Positions 10,701 to 17,933 of a stretch of 64,000 nt of DNA are shown here, in pieces. How positions within the stretch are numbered: position 1 is the stretch's first letter; every line of letters starts with the position of its first letter. The notes below the pieces were generated by a model that did no database searches, was not told the origin of the DNA, and saw only the letters and a list, made by a program, of their open reading frames with translations. Both the position numbers and the translations under genes were made by a program. This DNA is from CAWCUZ01 sp963798795 (GTDB taxonomy: Bacteria; Acidobacteriota; Vicinamibacteria; Vicinamibacterales; SCN-69-37). The stretch covers positions 2,108,001 to 2,172,000 of the forward strand of contig CAWCUZ010000001.1 in the NCBI GenBank assembly GCA_963798795.1, read 5' to 3'.

Positions 10701-10964
10701 GTAGCGCGGCGAAGAGCTTGGCGGGTCGAAGTCGCCTCTGCCGAGCTTCGACCAGTCGGCCTCGTCGCTCCGCTCGCGCGTCGACCTCCCTCTCCCAGAG
10801 GACCTCGAGCTGCTCGCCCTCGGCGTCGTCGTCGAGGCACGAGAGGCGGACGAGGGTGTCGTCGCCGGGGTCGGCGGCGCGGTCACGTCTTCGACGAGGT
10901 ACTGACGCGAGCGCACGCGGACGATCTGGCCAATCGTGGCAGGGATGTCAACAGCCTGGGACAT
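7744..10964 (-). CDS. drmD: DISARM SNF2-type helicase DrmD (multiple frameshifts)
   Basis: SNF2/SWI2-like ATPase specific to class 1 DISARM; restored length is about 1,073 codons. The start is ATGTCCCAGGCT at 10964. In-order blocks: IPATIGQIVRVRSRQYLVED; RLDAYQLEPLRKALLLPRVN; Walker A DVGLGKTIEAGLIVRELL (about 10525-10565); PPSVVLQWKDELEQRFGL; GVNPWTTHSRFIVSHQLLSD; DEAH box LLILDEAHN (about 10210-10240); motif III SATPHNGHSNSFSALLEILD (about 10060-10120); RVLIFTEYADTKRYLEQQL; and motif VI QRNGRIDRKLQ (about 9081-9115). The C-terminus reads RFEPVGLVYLWPVTG and stops at 7744. SATPHNGHSNSFSALLEILD is, from memory, highly characteristic of DrmD. The gene is cut by many one-base shifts, roughly one per 60-150 bp, yet helicase motifs are preserved. 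Five nt separate it from the preceding ORF stop, so it is probably the second gene of the operon. Confidence 0.85.
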
Positions 10965-10969
10965 CGAAG

Positions 10970-11620
10970 TCAGAGGGTCATAGAGTCTACCACCCGGTAA
11001 AATTGTTCATCAGACAAATCAACGTTTTCTCCCGCACCCTGTGAGGTTTCGTCCCCGAAACCATCATCCCAACTCGCGTCCGCCGGGATTGTCATTCGGC
11101 TGACGATCGCGGTCGTCTGTGCGTTTGCAGCCCAGAAATGCATCCGATCGTCCAGGGGTCTCTGTCCTTGGCAGACTGCGCGACCGGATAGTCTCCACCA
11201 CTCCCCCTGCGTATGAGAAGCAGGCAGACACGGCGCCTCCTTGAGGTCCCATGAGCGTCCTCGACTTTCCAACGAACTCCACCCGAGACGAAATATCGCG
11301 CTCGTCACAGATGACAATCGCGGAACCCCAGCCACTCGGAACCCGACCGGAATATGGGGCCGTCTCAGAACGAGTCAGGATGATGTCGACGATGTTGCCG
11401 ATGAACAGCCTCGACGCTCCCACGCGGTGACGAGCGCGAGGCTGTTCGACTTCCCGACCGTCGGTCACGCGCTCGATGCGCTCCGACACGCTCGCGCTGG
11501 CGACGATTCATGCGTTTCGCGTTCTCTTGTAGAGGACTTCACCGAGCGCCAGTTCAGCGCCAACGTAGTTCAAACAGCGCCCTTCTCGCGCGCCACCTGT
11601 GACGAACAGGGGCCTGGTGA
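10970..11620 (-). CDS. Hypothetical protein preceding drmD (frameshifted)
   Basis: I do not recognise this protein. The last 120 codons form one frame ending in SDEQFYRVVDSMTL at 10970, five nt before the drmD ATG. That spacing suggests a real first gene of the operon. Upstream, a second frame (11489 to about 11230) carries GASRLFIGNIVDIILTRSE, GWGSAIVICDERDISSRVEF and LMGPQGGAVSACFSYAGG. A third frame further up (about 11600-11520) reads LNYVGAELALGEVLYKR. Joined by two or three one-base shifts these give about 215 residues. The start is uncertain. It could also be the remnant of a longer gene cut by the insertion of the mobile module to the right. Confidence 0.4.
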
Positions 11621-12201
11621 CACATGGAGCTCTGGCCGATCGCGACGGTGCACGTCATGCGATGGCGCTGGCGAGCAAAGGCGACACGCTGCTCGACACG
11701 CACATGAGCCGCGAAGGAATCGCCGCCGGCAGGAGTGCCTGCGCGGGTGTCGTGAAGCCGCGCGAGCTTGCTCACGATGCGCAGCTGTACCAGGCCTATC
11801 GGGCGGAAGCCGAGCGCATCGAACGCGAGGGCGGGCGTTTGACGCGGGTAGTCCTGGACTACGAGCTGGAGCGCGACTGCCAGAGATTTCTCAACCGGAA
11901 GAACAGGCCTGAGACCGCCGACGTCCGAGATGACCGCCAGGCGTTCGCACAGGCCAACGACCTGTCAATCATCCGGGGCCATCTTGAACTGCCCGACTTG
12001 CGGATCGAGTACGAGTCCGAGCATGGCCGGCTCGAGCATCGCGATGTCGAACTCGTCACGGAACACTACTCGCGCGGCCAGCTCGCTGGAAAGACCAAGG
12101 CCGGGTTCGTCCGATATCGAAGCGCCTCCTCTGGCGGGCATGGAAGCAACAGCCGCCGCGGCGGCACGCCACACGATCCGAAACATCTGGAGCGGCTGTG
12201 A
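11599..12201 (+). CDS. Hypothetical mobile-element protein, probably 5'-truncated
   Basis: 200 residues, function unknown. The convincing part begins at about residue 48: VVKPRELAHDAQLYQAYRAE, RLTRVVLDYELERDCQRFLN, then LPDLRIEYESEHGRLEHRDV and VTEHYSRGQLAGKTKAGFVR. I associate this combination with a conserved two-gene module in integrative elements of Acidobacteria and Deltaproteobacteria, where the first protein is longer at its N-terminus. The first 40 or so residues here look atypical, so the gene may be truncated and its true start uncertain. It ends with TGA directly abutting the ATG of the next gene, so the two are co-translated. The LPDLRIEYE...DVELVTEHY block has the alternating acidic pattern of PD-(D/E)xK-like folds, but I cannot confirm this. 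Confidence 0.6.
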   Translation: MTNRGLVTHGALADRDGARHAMALASKGDTLLDTHMSREGIAAGRSACAGVVKPRELAHDAQLYQAYRAEAERIEREGGRLTRVVLDYELERDCQRFLNRKNRPETADVRDDRQAFAQANDLSIIRGHLELPDLRIEYESEHGRLEHRDVELVTEHYSRGQLAGKTKAGFVRYRSASSGGHGSNSRRGGTPHDPKHLERL

Positions 12202-13227
12202 ATGACGTTCGGCGAACGCGTCGGCGCCCTCGAACCGCTCGGCTTCAGCCACCGCCAGACTGAGTTCCTGGTCACGGTCGCTCTGCACAGCGGATTCTGT
12301 CTGCGCCGCCACTACATGACTTTCGCCGGCCTGAAATACGGCGCCGGCGTCCGAGACTTTCTGGACCGACTCGTTGAGCGTGGTCTCGCGAGGCGGCTCG
12401 ACTTCCGACCCGACCGCGGCCACGTGTACCACCTTCACAACTCCGGGATCTATGGGGCGATCGGCCAGGAAGACAACCGCAACCGCCGGCGGACAAGCCC
12501 GGCCCTGATCGCGCGGAAGCTGATGCTCCTGGACTACCTGCTCGCTGCGCCAGGCGTCGATTGGTACACGACCGAGCAGGACAAGGTCAGCGTCTTCAGG
12601 AGCCGTTTCAACGTTACGGTGGCCGACCTGCCGCAACGGATCTACATCGGGCGAGCGCACCGGGCGCTGGCCTCGACGACGACCCGCTACTTCGTGCACA
12701 AGCTGCCGATCGGCCTGATCGCCGGCGATCCAGCCGTCGTATTCGCGTTTCTCGTGACCGACACAACCGGTCAGTCGTTCGGGCACTTCCTGCAGGATCA
12801 CCGGCGACTGCTTACTCACCTCCCCGTTTGGCGCATCGTCGCGGTGACGCCAGCACACATTCCCGGATGGCCCGCGTGCCAGATGAAGTTCCAGCAGGTC
12901 CTGGCCGGACATCAGCCCCAGCGGTCTGCTCGGGAAGTGGAGGATCTCCGCCTGCACTTCCGGCTCCGGCTGCGCCTGGATAGCGACGACAAACTGGCCG
13001 ATGTTCCGGTCGCCGAACTCAACCGGTTCCGAGAATTCCGGGAGCGGTTCTCGGCGGCGGCCTTGGAGGGGCTGTATCAACGCTGGCGCGCCGTGGGCGA
13101 CGCGGCCTTCGAGATTGCATCGTCCGACGTGGTTCCGGCCGCCATCCTGGAGGGTCGCGGCCAACTGGTCGTGCATCGACTTCCCGTGCGCTATGACCGC
13201 TTCGGTTCGCGTGCGGGCGTGGCGTGA
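12202..13227 (+). CDS. Winged-helix-like hypothetical protein of a mobile element
   Basis: 341 residues; not a named family that I can assign. The N-terminus (residues 15-90) has the pattern of a winged helix: FSHRQTEFLVTVALHSGFCL, RHYMTFAGLKYGAGVRDFLD, LVERGLARRL, then a basic wing and YHLHNSGIYGAIG. The middle (residues 150-260) is a mixed alpha/beta region containing YIGRAHRALASTTTRYFVHK and HFLQDHRRLLTHLP. It starts directly at the stop of the upstream gene, in the same transcript. The layout resembles DNA-binding or replication-control proteins of integrative elements; that role is inference. The gene is intact, unlike the genes to its left. Confidence 0.7.
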   Translation: MTFGERVGALEPLGFSHRQTEFLVTVALHSGFCLRRHYMTFAGLKYGAGVRDFLDRLVERGLARRLDFRPDRGHVYHLHNSGIYGAIGQEDNRNRRRTSPALIARKLMLLDYLLAAPGVDWYTTEQDKVSVFRSRFNVTVADLPQRIYIGRAHRALASTTTRYFVHKLPIGLIAGDPAVVFAFLVTDTTGQSFGHFLQDHRRLLTHLPVWRIVAVTPAHIPGWPACQMKFQQVLAGHQPQRSAREVEDLRLHFRLRLRLDSDDKLADVPVAELNRFREFRERFSAAALEGLYQRWRAVGDAAFEIASSDVVPAAILEGRGQLVVHRLPVRYDRFGSRAGVA

Positions 13228-13426
13228 GGCGCCACCGCGCCGGGGAGAACGGTGGCGGGAACGGTGGCTATCGACATGGCGTCGCCGGGGAGTTCAGCGA
13301 CTTACACCACAACGGTGGGAAGAAACGGTAAACACTGAAGGACGAAGCACTTGGAGGACGGCCTTCCACAGGAGATGAGAACCGCGGGGCGATGGTCCTC
13401 GCCGCTGCCCGTCGGTGCCTGTGAAC

Positions 13427-13531
13427 CCGGGCTACGGGGGGAGCGACCCCCAGCAATTCAGGCGGGCTTGACCGGCGTTTGTTCACATCGCCGGTCGTCG
13501 TCGCCCAGGGGTCGCTCCCCCCGTAGCCCGG
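13427..13531. repeat. 105-bp hairpin element with 24-bp perfect inverted repeats
   Basis: Arms 13427-13450 and 13508-13531 are perfect reverse complements (ccgggctacggggg... against ...ccccgtagcccgg). A second, nested stem GACCGGCG (13470-13477) / CGCCGGTC (13489-13496) sits inside. It lies in the 566-bp gap between the winged-helix gene and the excisionase gene, which has no coding sequence that I can support. It may be a MITE-like unit, a structured RNA or a site acted on by the element's recombinase. Confidence 0.6.
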
Positions 13532-13556
13532 AACGCAGCTCGGTTGTGTCCGTGGT

Positions 13557-13684
13557 CGAGGCGCGCGACGCGCCTCGTGTCGTGCCGCGCGCCGGCCGTC
13601 ACGCCACCGATTTTGGGGCTACTCTCGGGTCCGTCAAGGCTCGGCCCGTTGCGCCGCCCGCTGGCGCGGCTTCGGCCTTGACGG
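13557..13684. repeat. Two further inverted repeats in the mobile-element intergenic region
   Basis: CGAGGCGCG-CGA-CGCGCCTCG (13557-13577) is a perfect hairpin. A second pair has arms CCGTCAAGGC (13631-13640) and GCCTTGACGG (13675-13684). With the larger hairpin just upstream, they make a dense cluster of dyads directly before the excisionase/integrase genes. Attachment, transfer-origin or regulatory functions are possible; none is proven. Confidence 0.5.
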
Positions 13685-13793
13685 CCTCCTCGGTGTAGCT
13701 CGGAGTGGGCAACTACGTGATGGCCGGGAGCTGGGCGTTGACCCGACACCCGGACGTCATCTTCGAGGTACCAATGAAGGCGAGGACGATGGT

Positions 13794-14096
13794 ATGAAGG
13801 ACGAGCAGACCGGAAGCGAAGCGAGAGACCGGACCATCGACCGGTGGCGGCACCGTCTGGCGTCGCGTCGCCCACAGCGCGTGGCTCCCGGCATACGCCA
13901 ATTGCGCCCAGCGAGTGAACGGCCGCGAACTGTCGCCGAGGCGGCGGACGAACTCGGCTTGTCCGTCCATACGATTCGCGCCTGGATCGCGAGCCGGCGT
14001 CTTGCACACATCAGACTCGGCCGCGCCATTCGCATTCCGGCCGATGAACTGCGACGTGTCATCGAGGCCGGCACGGTGCCGGCCGAGCGGAAATGA
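13794..14096 (+). CDS. Excisionase-like helix-turn-helix DNA-binding protein
   Basis: 100 residues. The C-terminal half is a MerR/Xis-type winged helix: TVAEAADELGLSVHTIRAWI, ASRRLAHIRLGRAIRIPADE, LRRVIEAG. Proteins of this form bind attachment sites and direct the integrase towards excision, or act as small regulators. The stop lies 9 nt before the integrase ATG, the usual xis-int arrangement. The N-terminal 45 residues are basic (RDRTIDRWRHRLASRRPQR) and could be an extension or reflect a later true start near residue 45. Confidence 0.8.
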   Translation: MKDEQTGSEARDRTIDRWRHRLASRRPQRVAPGIRQLRPASERPRTVAEAADELGLSVHTIRAWIASRRLAHIRLGRAIRIPADELRRVIEAGTVPAERK

Positions 14097-14105
14097 GGAA
14101 CGACG

Positions 14106-15223
14106 ATGCTGTATCGGCGCGGCGGCAAGTGGTGGTTCAAGTTCCGGTTCGCCGGTCGTGTCTTTCGGGAGCCAGCGAAGACGGCGTCGAAGAAGCTCGC
14201 GCGCGACGCCGAACGGAAGCGGCGGCAGCAGCTTGAAGAGGGCTACCACGGCCTCAAGAAGCGGCAGGCACCCCAGTCGCTTAAGGCCGCGGCGGCTGCC
14301 TGGCTCGAGCTGAAGCAGCCGACCGTCGCGCCGAAAACCCATCGGATCGAGAAGACGCACCTCTCGCACATCCTGCCGGTGCTCGGACCGAAATTCATCT
14401 CCGACATCGAACCGGACGACATCAGCCGCTATCAACAAGCGCGGCTGCGGGACAAGGCCGCGCCAAAGACGGTGAACCTCGAGGTCGGAACGATTCGCGC
14501 GATCATGCGGCGGCACCGTCTCTGGGCGAACCTGCAGCCGGACGTCCGCATGCTCGCGGTAAGCGAGGACCACGGCAAGGCGCTGGCGGCGGCCGAGGAG
14601 AAGCGCCTGCTCGACGCGTGTGCCGACAGCCGGTCACGATCGCTGCTCCCGGCGGTCCTGCTCGCGCTCAACACCGGCATGCGGTACTCGGAGCTGCGGC
14701 TGCTTCGCTGGGAGCAGGTCGACCTTGGGCGTCGGACCGTGCGCGTCGGCAAGAGCAAGACGGAAGCGGGGACCGGCCGCGTGATTCCGCTGAACGACAA
14801 GGCGACGAAGGTTTTGAAGTTCTGGGCGGACCAGTTTCCTGATCGAAAACCGGAACACTTCATGTTCCCATCGGAGCGCTACGGCGCCGGTGGCGACGAC
14901 TTCGAGCCGACCGTGTTCGACGTCGATCCGGAGACGGCAATCGGTTCCTGGAAGGAGTCGTGGGAGTCAGTCAAGCGGAAGACCGGCGTCGAGGTCCGGT
15001 TCCACGACCTGCGCCACACGTGCGTCACCCGCATGCTCGAGGGCGGTGTGCCGCTTTCCGTGGTGGGATCGCTCCTCGGTTGGAGCCCGGCGACCACCGC
15101 ACGGATGGCCAAGCGGTACGGGCACATCGGCACGTGGCGATGAGGCAGGCGGTTGAGGTGCTGCAAGAGTCCGCCCGGCCTCGCCGACGGCCGGCCGCCG
15201 AAACGGCCCGCTGCAACGGATAG
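14106..15223 (+). CDS. Tyrosine recombinase (phage-type integrase), frameshifted near its C-terminus
   Basis: Site-specific recombinase of the mobile island. The N-terminal part has an Arm/SAM-like region (RGGKWWFKFRFAGRVFREPA), a core-binding domain (KTHRIEKTHLSHILPVLGPK) and then the catalytic domain. Catalytic residues are visible: Arg in LNTGMRYSELRLLRWEQVDL, Lys in RVGKSKTEAGTGRVIPL, HDLRHTCVTRML, and the nucleophile Tyr in ARMAKRYGHIG. The ATG frame stops at 15143 just after GHIGTWR. Shifting one frame gives VAMRQAVEVLQESARPRR to 15223, the tail normally expected after the Tyr, so a one- or two-base indel lies near 15132. All catalytic residues precede it. It likely integrated the island at the tRNA-Asn gene at 17.03 kb. 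Confidence 0.9.
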
Positions 15224-15261
15224 GCGCCTTGCGATAACCCAAGGCCTTCGGTAGTATCGTT

Positions 15262-15521
15262 GTGCCCACCCTCATTCGAGAAGGCGGGTTCGAGGTTCGG
15301 ATCTACACCCTCGATCACCCTCCGCCGCATGTGCACGTCGCAAGGCAGGTGCGGTCGTGAAGATCGAGCTGGCCACTTGCGAAGTCATTGAAGTCGCTGG
15401 GACCATCTCTGACCGTGACATTCGCAAGGCGGAACTTCTAGTCACGAAGCACGCGCAGTTTCTCCGCGGGGAATGGACGAAGATTCATGGCAAGCCAGGA
15501 ACCGACCGCAGCCGATCGTGA
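15262..15521 (+). CDS. DUF4160 protein (one-base frameshift)
   Basis: Small protein of the DUF4160 family, usually paired with DUF2442 as a putative toxin-antitoxin-like or regulatory couple; biochemical role unknown. The GTG start at 15262 gives VPTLIREGGFEVRIYTLDHP followed by PHVHV. The frame then ends, and after a one-base shift near 15342 continues as KAGAVVKIELATCEVIEV, TISDRDIRKAELLVTKHA, ending at 15521. The restored length of about 86 residues is normal for the family. It overlaps the start of the DUF2442 gene by 35 nt, the usual coupled arrangement. Confidence 0.75.
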
Positions 15522-15918
15522 ACGCTTCGAAGCTGCACGGGCACGTGGTCAGGCCCGCGTCGAGGACCCGTCTGCCGTCGTTGACGCCAGCTACGATCGG
15601 GCCGCCGATGCAGTCCGGCTCGTGTTCCGCGGCGGTGGATCGATGACGATTCCCCGGCGGTTCATCCCAGGTCTCGAAGGCCGGCGAGCTTCGGTGCTGG
15701 AATCCGTTTCGATCTCCCCTGCCGGTGACGCCCTACTGTGGACCGCGATCGACGCCGACGTGTACGTGCCGGGCCTCGTCGAACGGGCGTTCGGTCACAA
15801 GCTCTTTGCTGCGGCCGCGGGACGACGCGGGGGGCGGCGGCGCTCCAAGGCGAAGGCCGCGGCTGCTCGGCTCAATGGGGCGAAGGGCGGGCGGCCGAGG
15901 AAGCAAACTTCAGCATAG
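15487..15918 (+). CDS. DUF2442 family protein
   Basis: 143 residues. DUF2442 core: DASYDRAADAVRLVFRGGGS, MTIPRRFIPGLEG, ISPAGDALLWTAIDADVYVP, followed by a basic Lys/Arg-rich tail (RRGGRRRSKAKAAAARLNG) that could contact nucleic acid. Its ATG lies inside the end of the DUF4160 frame, so translation is coupled. DUF2442/DUF4160 pairs are common on mobile elements and plasmids; the function is not established. A terminator-like hairpin follows at 16068-16106. Confidence 0.85.
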   Translation: MASQEPTAADRERFEAARARGQARVEDPSAVVDASYDRAADAVRLVFRGGGSMTIPRRFIPGLEGRRASVLESVSISPAGDALLWTAIDADVYVPGLVERAFGHKLFAAAAGRRGGRRRSKAKAAAARLNGAKGGRPRKQTSA

Positions 15919-15961
15919 GACGGGTCGGCTCAGTCCGCGGGGCAATCGCCTCCAGCCGTGT

Positions 15962-16106
15962 TAAAATCGCATTCAAGTCGGCTCGTCCGGCAACGATCTA
16001 ACCCAGTGCCCAATGGGTGACGCCATCTGCTTACAGATGCCCGATCCCGGCGGGCCACGGGTATCCGAAGGGCCGGCGCCCCCAGAGGCTGCTGGCCCTT
16101 TTCTTC
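15962..16106 (+). ncRNA. Candidate small RNA with three stem-loops and a terminator
   Basis: After a TAAAAT box (15962-15967) the sequence folds into successive hairpins: ACCCA/TGGGT (about 16000-16017), CATCTG-CTTA-CAGATG (about 16023-16038) and then AAGGGCC/GGCCCTT (16068-16100) followed by a T-rich tail. There is no ORF across it. It may be a trans-acting RNA of the element or simply a structured 3' UTR of the DUF2442 gene. Confidence 0.3.
16068..16106 (+). terminator. Rho-independent terminator
   Basis: Stem AAGGGCC (16068-16074) / GGCCCTT (16094-16100) followed by TTTCTTCTT. It would end transcription from DUF4160/DUF2442 or from the candidate small RNA. Confidence 0.5.
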
Positions 16107-16119
16107 TTCAACTCACACG

Positions 16120-16908
16120 TCAGCGTTTTGGAAGACTGGTGTACTTGCCGATGCCACGAACGGTCGGCAAGTAGACGCCGAATACACGGCCAACAAGGTT
16201 ATGCCGCGAGCGCCTACTCAGCTTGTTGGGGTAGCCGGGCCTGAGCTTCGTAGTGTGGTGCTTCGGGTCAAGCGTGTCGATCATCGCGTGAACGACGACG
16301 CCATAGCAGAGAATCCGCTGCCTCACCTTCTTGTCTTGAGTTCCCCGCAGCATCTCCGCCAGCGGTCCGAACCAACGCCGAACCGTCTCCGATGACTCGT
16401 ACTCTTCGACGAATTCTCGAAACGGACGAATCCCCATTGTCGACTGGCGTTCCGCAATCAAGCTTTCGCCGATTGCCCGTTGGCGGGCTCTGTCGAGGAT
16501 CCGCGTTTGTCTGGACTCAAGTGTCCGTACAAACTTGAGCATCACGGCACCACGACGATCGGCGGCAACCTCCGCGTGAAGGCTCGCGAGTCGAAGGATC
16601 TCAAGCCGGCCCCAGAACTGACCAAAAAGGTAGAGGGTGCTGCAAAGATCCAAGAGCCCGTTGAACTCTTCGGCCTTCCCCTCTTGGCCTCGAAATTCGA
16701 CGAAGTCCTCCTTCGCGAGCGAGAGACACTTGCCGTAGAGCTCATCCGCCGCCTTCAGAAGCGGATCGAGCTGGAGCGCAACTACTCGCTTAGCTGCCGA
16801 TCTTGCCTGGACACGTCGCAGGGCCTCCGAAACAAGCGCTGGGAGAAACATCTGGGCAACCGCCAACGCGGCTGCCCCTGACAGGAAGGCTAGGACATGG
16901 GACCACAT
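16120..16908 (-). CDS. Hypothetical protein with an N-terminal membrane anchor
   Basis: 262 residues from the ATG at 16908, chosen because the protein then begins MWSHVLAFLSGAAALAVAQM, a convincing membrane segment. A longer open frame extends upstream to 17019 but is low-complexity. The remainder is mostly helical and charged (ALRRVQARSAAKRVVALQLD, DELYGKCLSLAKEDFVEF, LYLFGQFWGRLEILRL), facing the cytoplasm if the anchor is a signal-anchor. I recognise no domain. It is the last gene before the tRNA-Asn 3' end, so it is probably cargo at the island edge. Confidence 0.6.
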   Translation of the reverse strand: MWSHVLAFLSGAAALAVAQMFLPALVSEALRRVQARSAAKRVVALQLDPLLKAADELYGKCLSLAKEDFVEFRGQEGKAEEFNGLLDLCSTLYLFGQFWGRLEILRLASLHAEVAADRRGAVMLKFVRTLESRQTRILDRARQRAIGESLIAERQSTMGIRPFREFVEEYESSETVRRWFGPLAEMLRGTQDKKVRQRILCYGVVVHAMIDTLDPKHHTTKLRPGYPNKLSRRSRHNLVGRVFGVYLPTVRGIGKYTSLPKR

Positions 16909-17032
16909 CTCTGGACTCTGGACTCTGGGCTCAGACAACAGTCTGGCAGGCTCATGGAGGTGGGGTGGGCACAAAATTGGGCACAGTCGCCGATGGCTCA
17001 GCGACCGATCATCGAACAAGGCCCGTAAAGAT

Positions 17033-17107
17033 TGGCTCCTCGGGCTGGATTCGAACCAGCAACCCTCCGGTTAACAGCCGGATGCTCTGCCATTGAGCTA
17101 CCGAGGA
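17033..17107 (-). tRNA. tRNA-Asn (anticodon GTT), CCA encoded
   Basis: The minus strand reads TCCTCGG acceptor, a D-arm with GGTAGCTCAATGGCAGAGC, the anticodon stem-loop CGGCTGTTAACCG (GTT), the T-arm GGTTCGAATCC and the matching CCGAGGA plus G-CCA. The 3' end faces left, towards the integrase and DISARM genes. This is the classical orientation for an island integrated at a tRNA 3' end. Confidence 0.97.
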
Positions 17108-17210
17108 ACATCGGCGCCCGCCGGCCAGCCCCGCCCTTGTTCCGGGGCCCCGGCGCGCTCGGCGGGCCCTCAGGCCCGCGGCAGGAACAGCCATTCTAGC
17201 AGGTCGATCG

Positions 17211-17278
17211 GGTCCCTCAGGTCCCTCGGGTCCCTCGGGTCCCTCGGGTCCCTCGGGTCCCTCAGGCCCCTCGGGTCC
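17211..17278. repeat. 9-bp tandem repeat (GGTCCCTCG)
   Basis: About 7.5 copies of GGTCCCTCG with occasional A for G. It lies in the non-coding 17,108-17,920 stretch right of tRNA-Asn. Apart from this repeat and the hairpin element at 17,557-17,768, I see no gene in that stretch. Confidence 0.9.
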
Positions 17279-17556
17279 GAAGCACGGCGATCCCGGGATG
17301 GCCGATTAACGATCGCCCGACCGCGATGGCCGATTGCCCCTTGACGATTGCCGATGCCTGCTCAGGTCCGTCGGGGCCTTCAGGCTCGCCTCAGCCTCCT
17401 CCCGGCGTGGTGCCGGGGCCGGTCGGCCGCGGCGGCCCGGGCTTCCGCTGAACGGCTTTCGGTCGTCGGGCCCGGCGCGCTCCCCGGGGGCGTCCAACCG
17501 GACCATCGCCGCAGTTGTGATCGTCCACCGGCAAGGAACGGTGGGGTGGACAGCGA

Positions 17557-17768
17557 GGTTCTCGCTTGGGTGGTCGCCTCGCGGCCGACTGGAGCGACGC
17601 GAAGGCGGGCAGCTCGAAGCCGGGCCGAAAGGAGCGGGGAATTGCCCGCGCCATCTTCGCCATTGCGAAGTGGCGCGGCGGCGCCAGCGCGCAATTCCCC
17701 GCGGATGAAGGCCACGGCTTCGAGCGTCGCGACTTGGAGGTCGCGAGGCGACCACCCAGGCGAGAACC
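17557..17768. repeat. 212-bp nested inverted-repeat element (MITE-like or structured RNA)
   Basis: The outer arms 17557-17583 and 17742-17768 are reverse complements over 27 nt with one mismatch. Inside lie GCTCGAAGCCG (17612-17622) / CGGCTTCGAGC (17715-17725), then the perfect 12-bp GCGGGGAATTGC (17634-17645) / GCAATTCCCCGC (17691-17702), then CGCGCCA...CTTCGC / GCGAAG...TGGCGCG around a small loop at 17661-17664. The whole element can fold into one long hairpin. Open frames across it are mirror-symmetrical by-products. Confidence 0.75.
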
Positions 17769-17920
17769 GTCCGCGCCCCATAGCATCGACGCGACCTCGA
17801 ATGCCCGGCAGACGAAGGCGGCGGGCTCGAGCGTGACCCCCGCGGAGGCCTGGAGTCGGCGCCTCGACCGAGCTCCGCAGGCTGGCAAGAGCCCGCTGGC
17901 CCGCGCTCGCCCGCATCTGC

Positions 17921-17926
17921 TATCCT
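17921..17926 (+). promoter_or_regulatory. Candidate -10 box before the riboswitch-like leader
   Basis: TATCCT lies 7 nt before the first P1 base of the candidate riboswitch, so transcription would start at its 5' end. Confidence 0.35.
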
Positions 17927-17933
17927 GCCTGTG

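Noticed and set aside
11965..13176. 403-codon minus-strand frame across the mobile module
   Set aside because: Antisense to two coupled plus-strand genes with better codon pattern and motif conservation.
13483..14007. Minus-strand open frame before the excisionase gene
   Set aside because: Covers the hairpin cluster and the antisense of the HTH gene; composition only.
17009..17194. Small minus-strand ORF with SSVAQWQSIRLLTGGLLVRI
   Set aside because: A translated tRNA-Asn gene, a well-known artefact.
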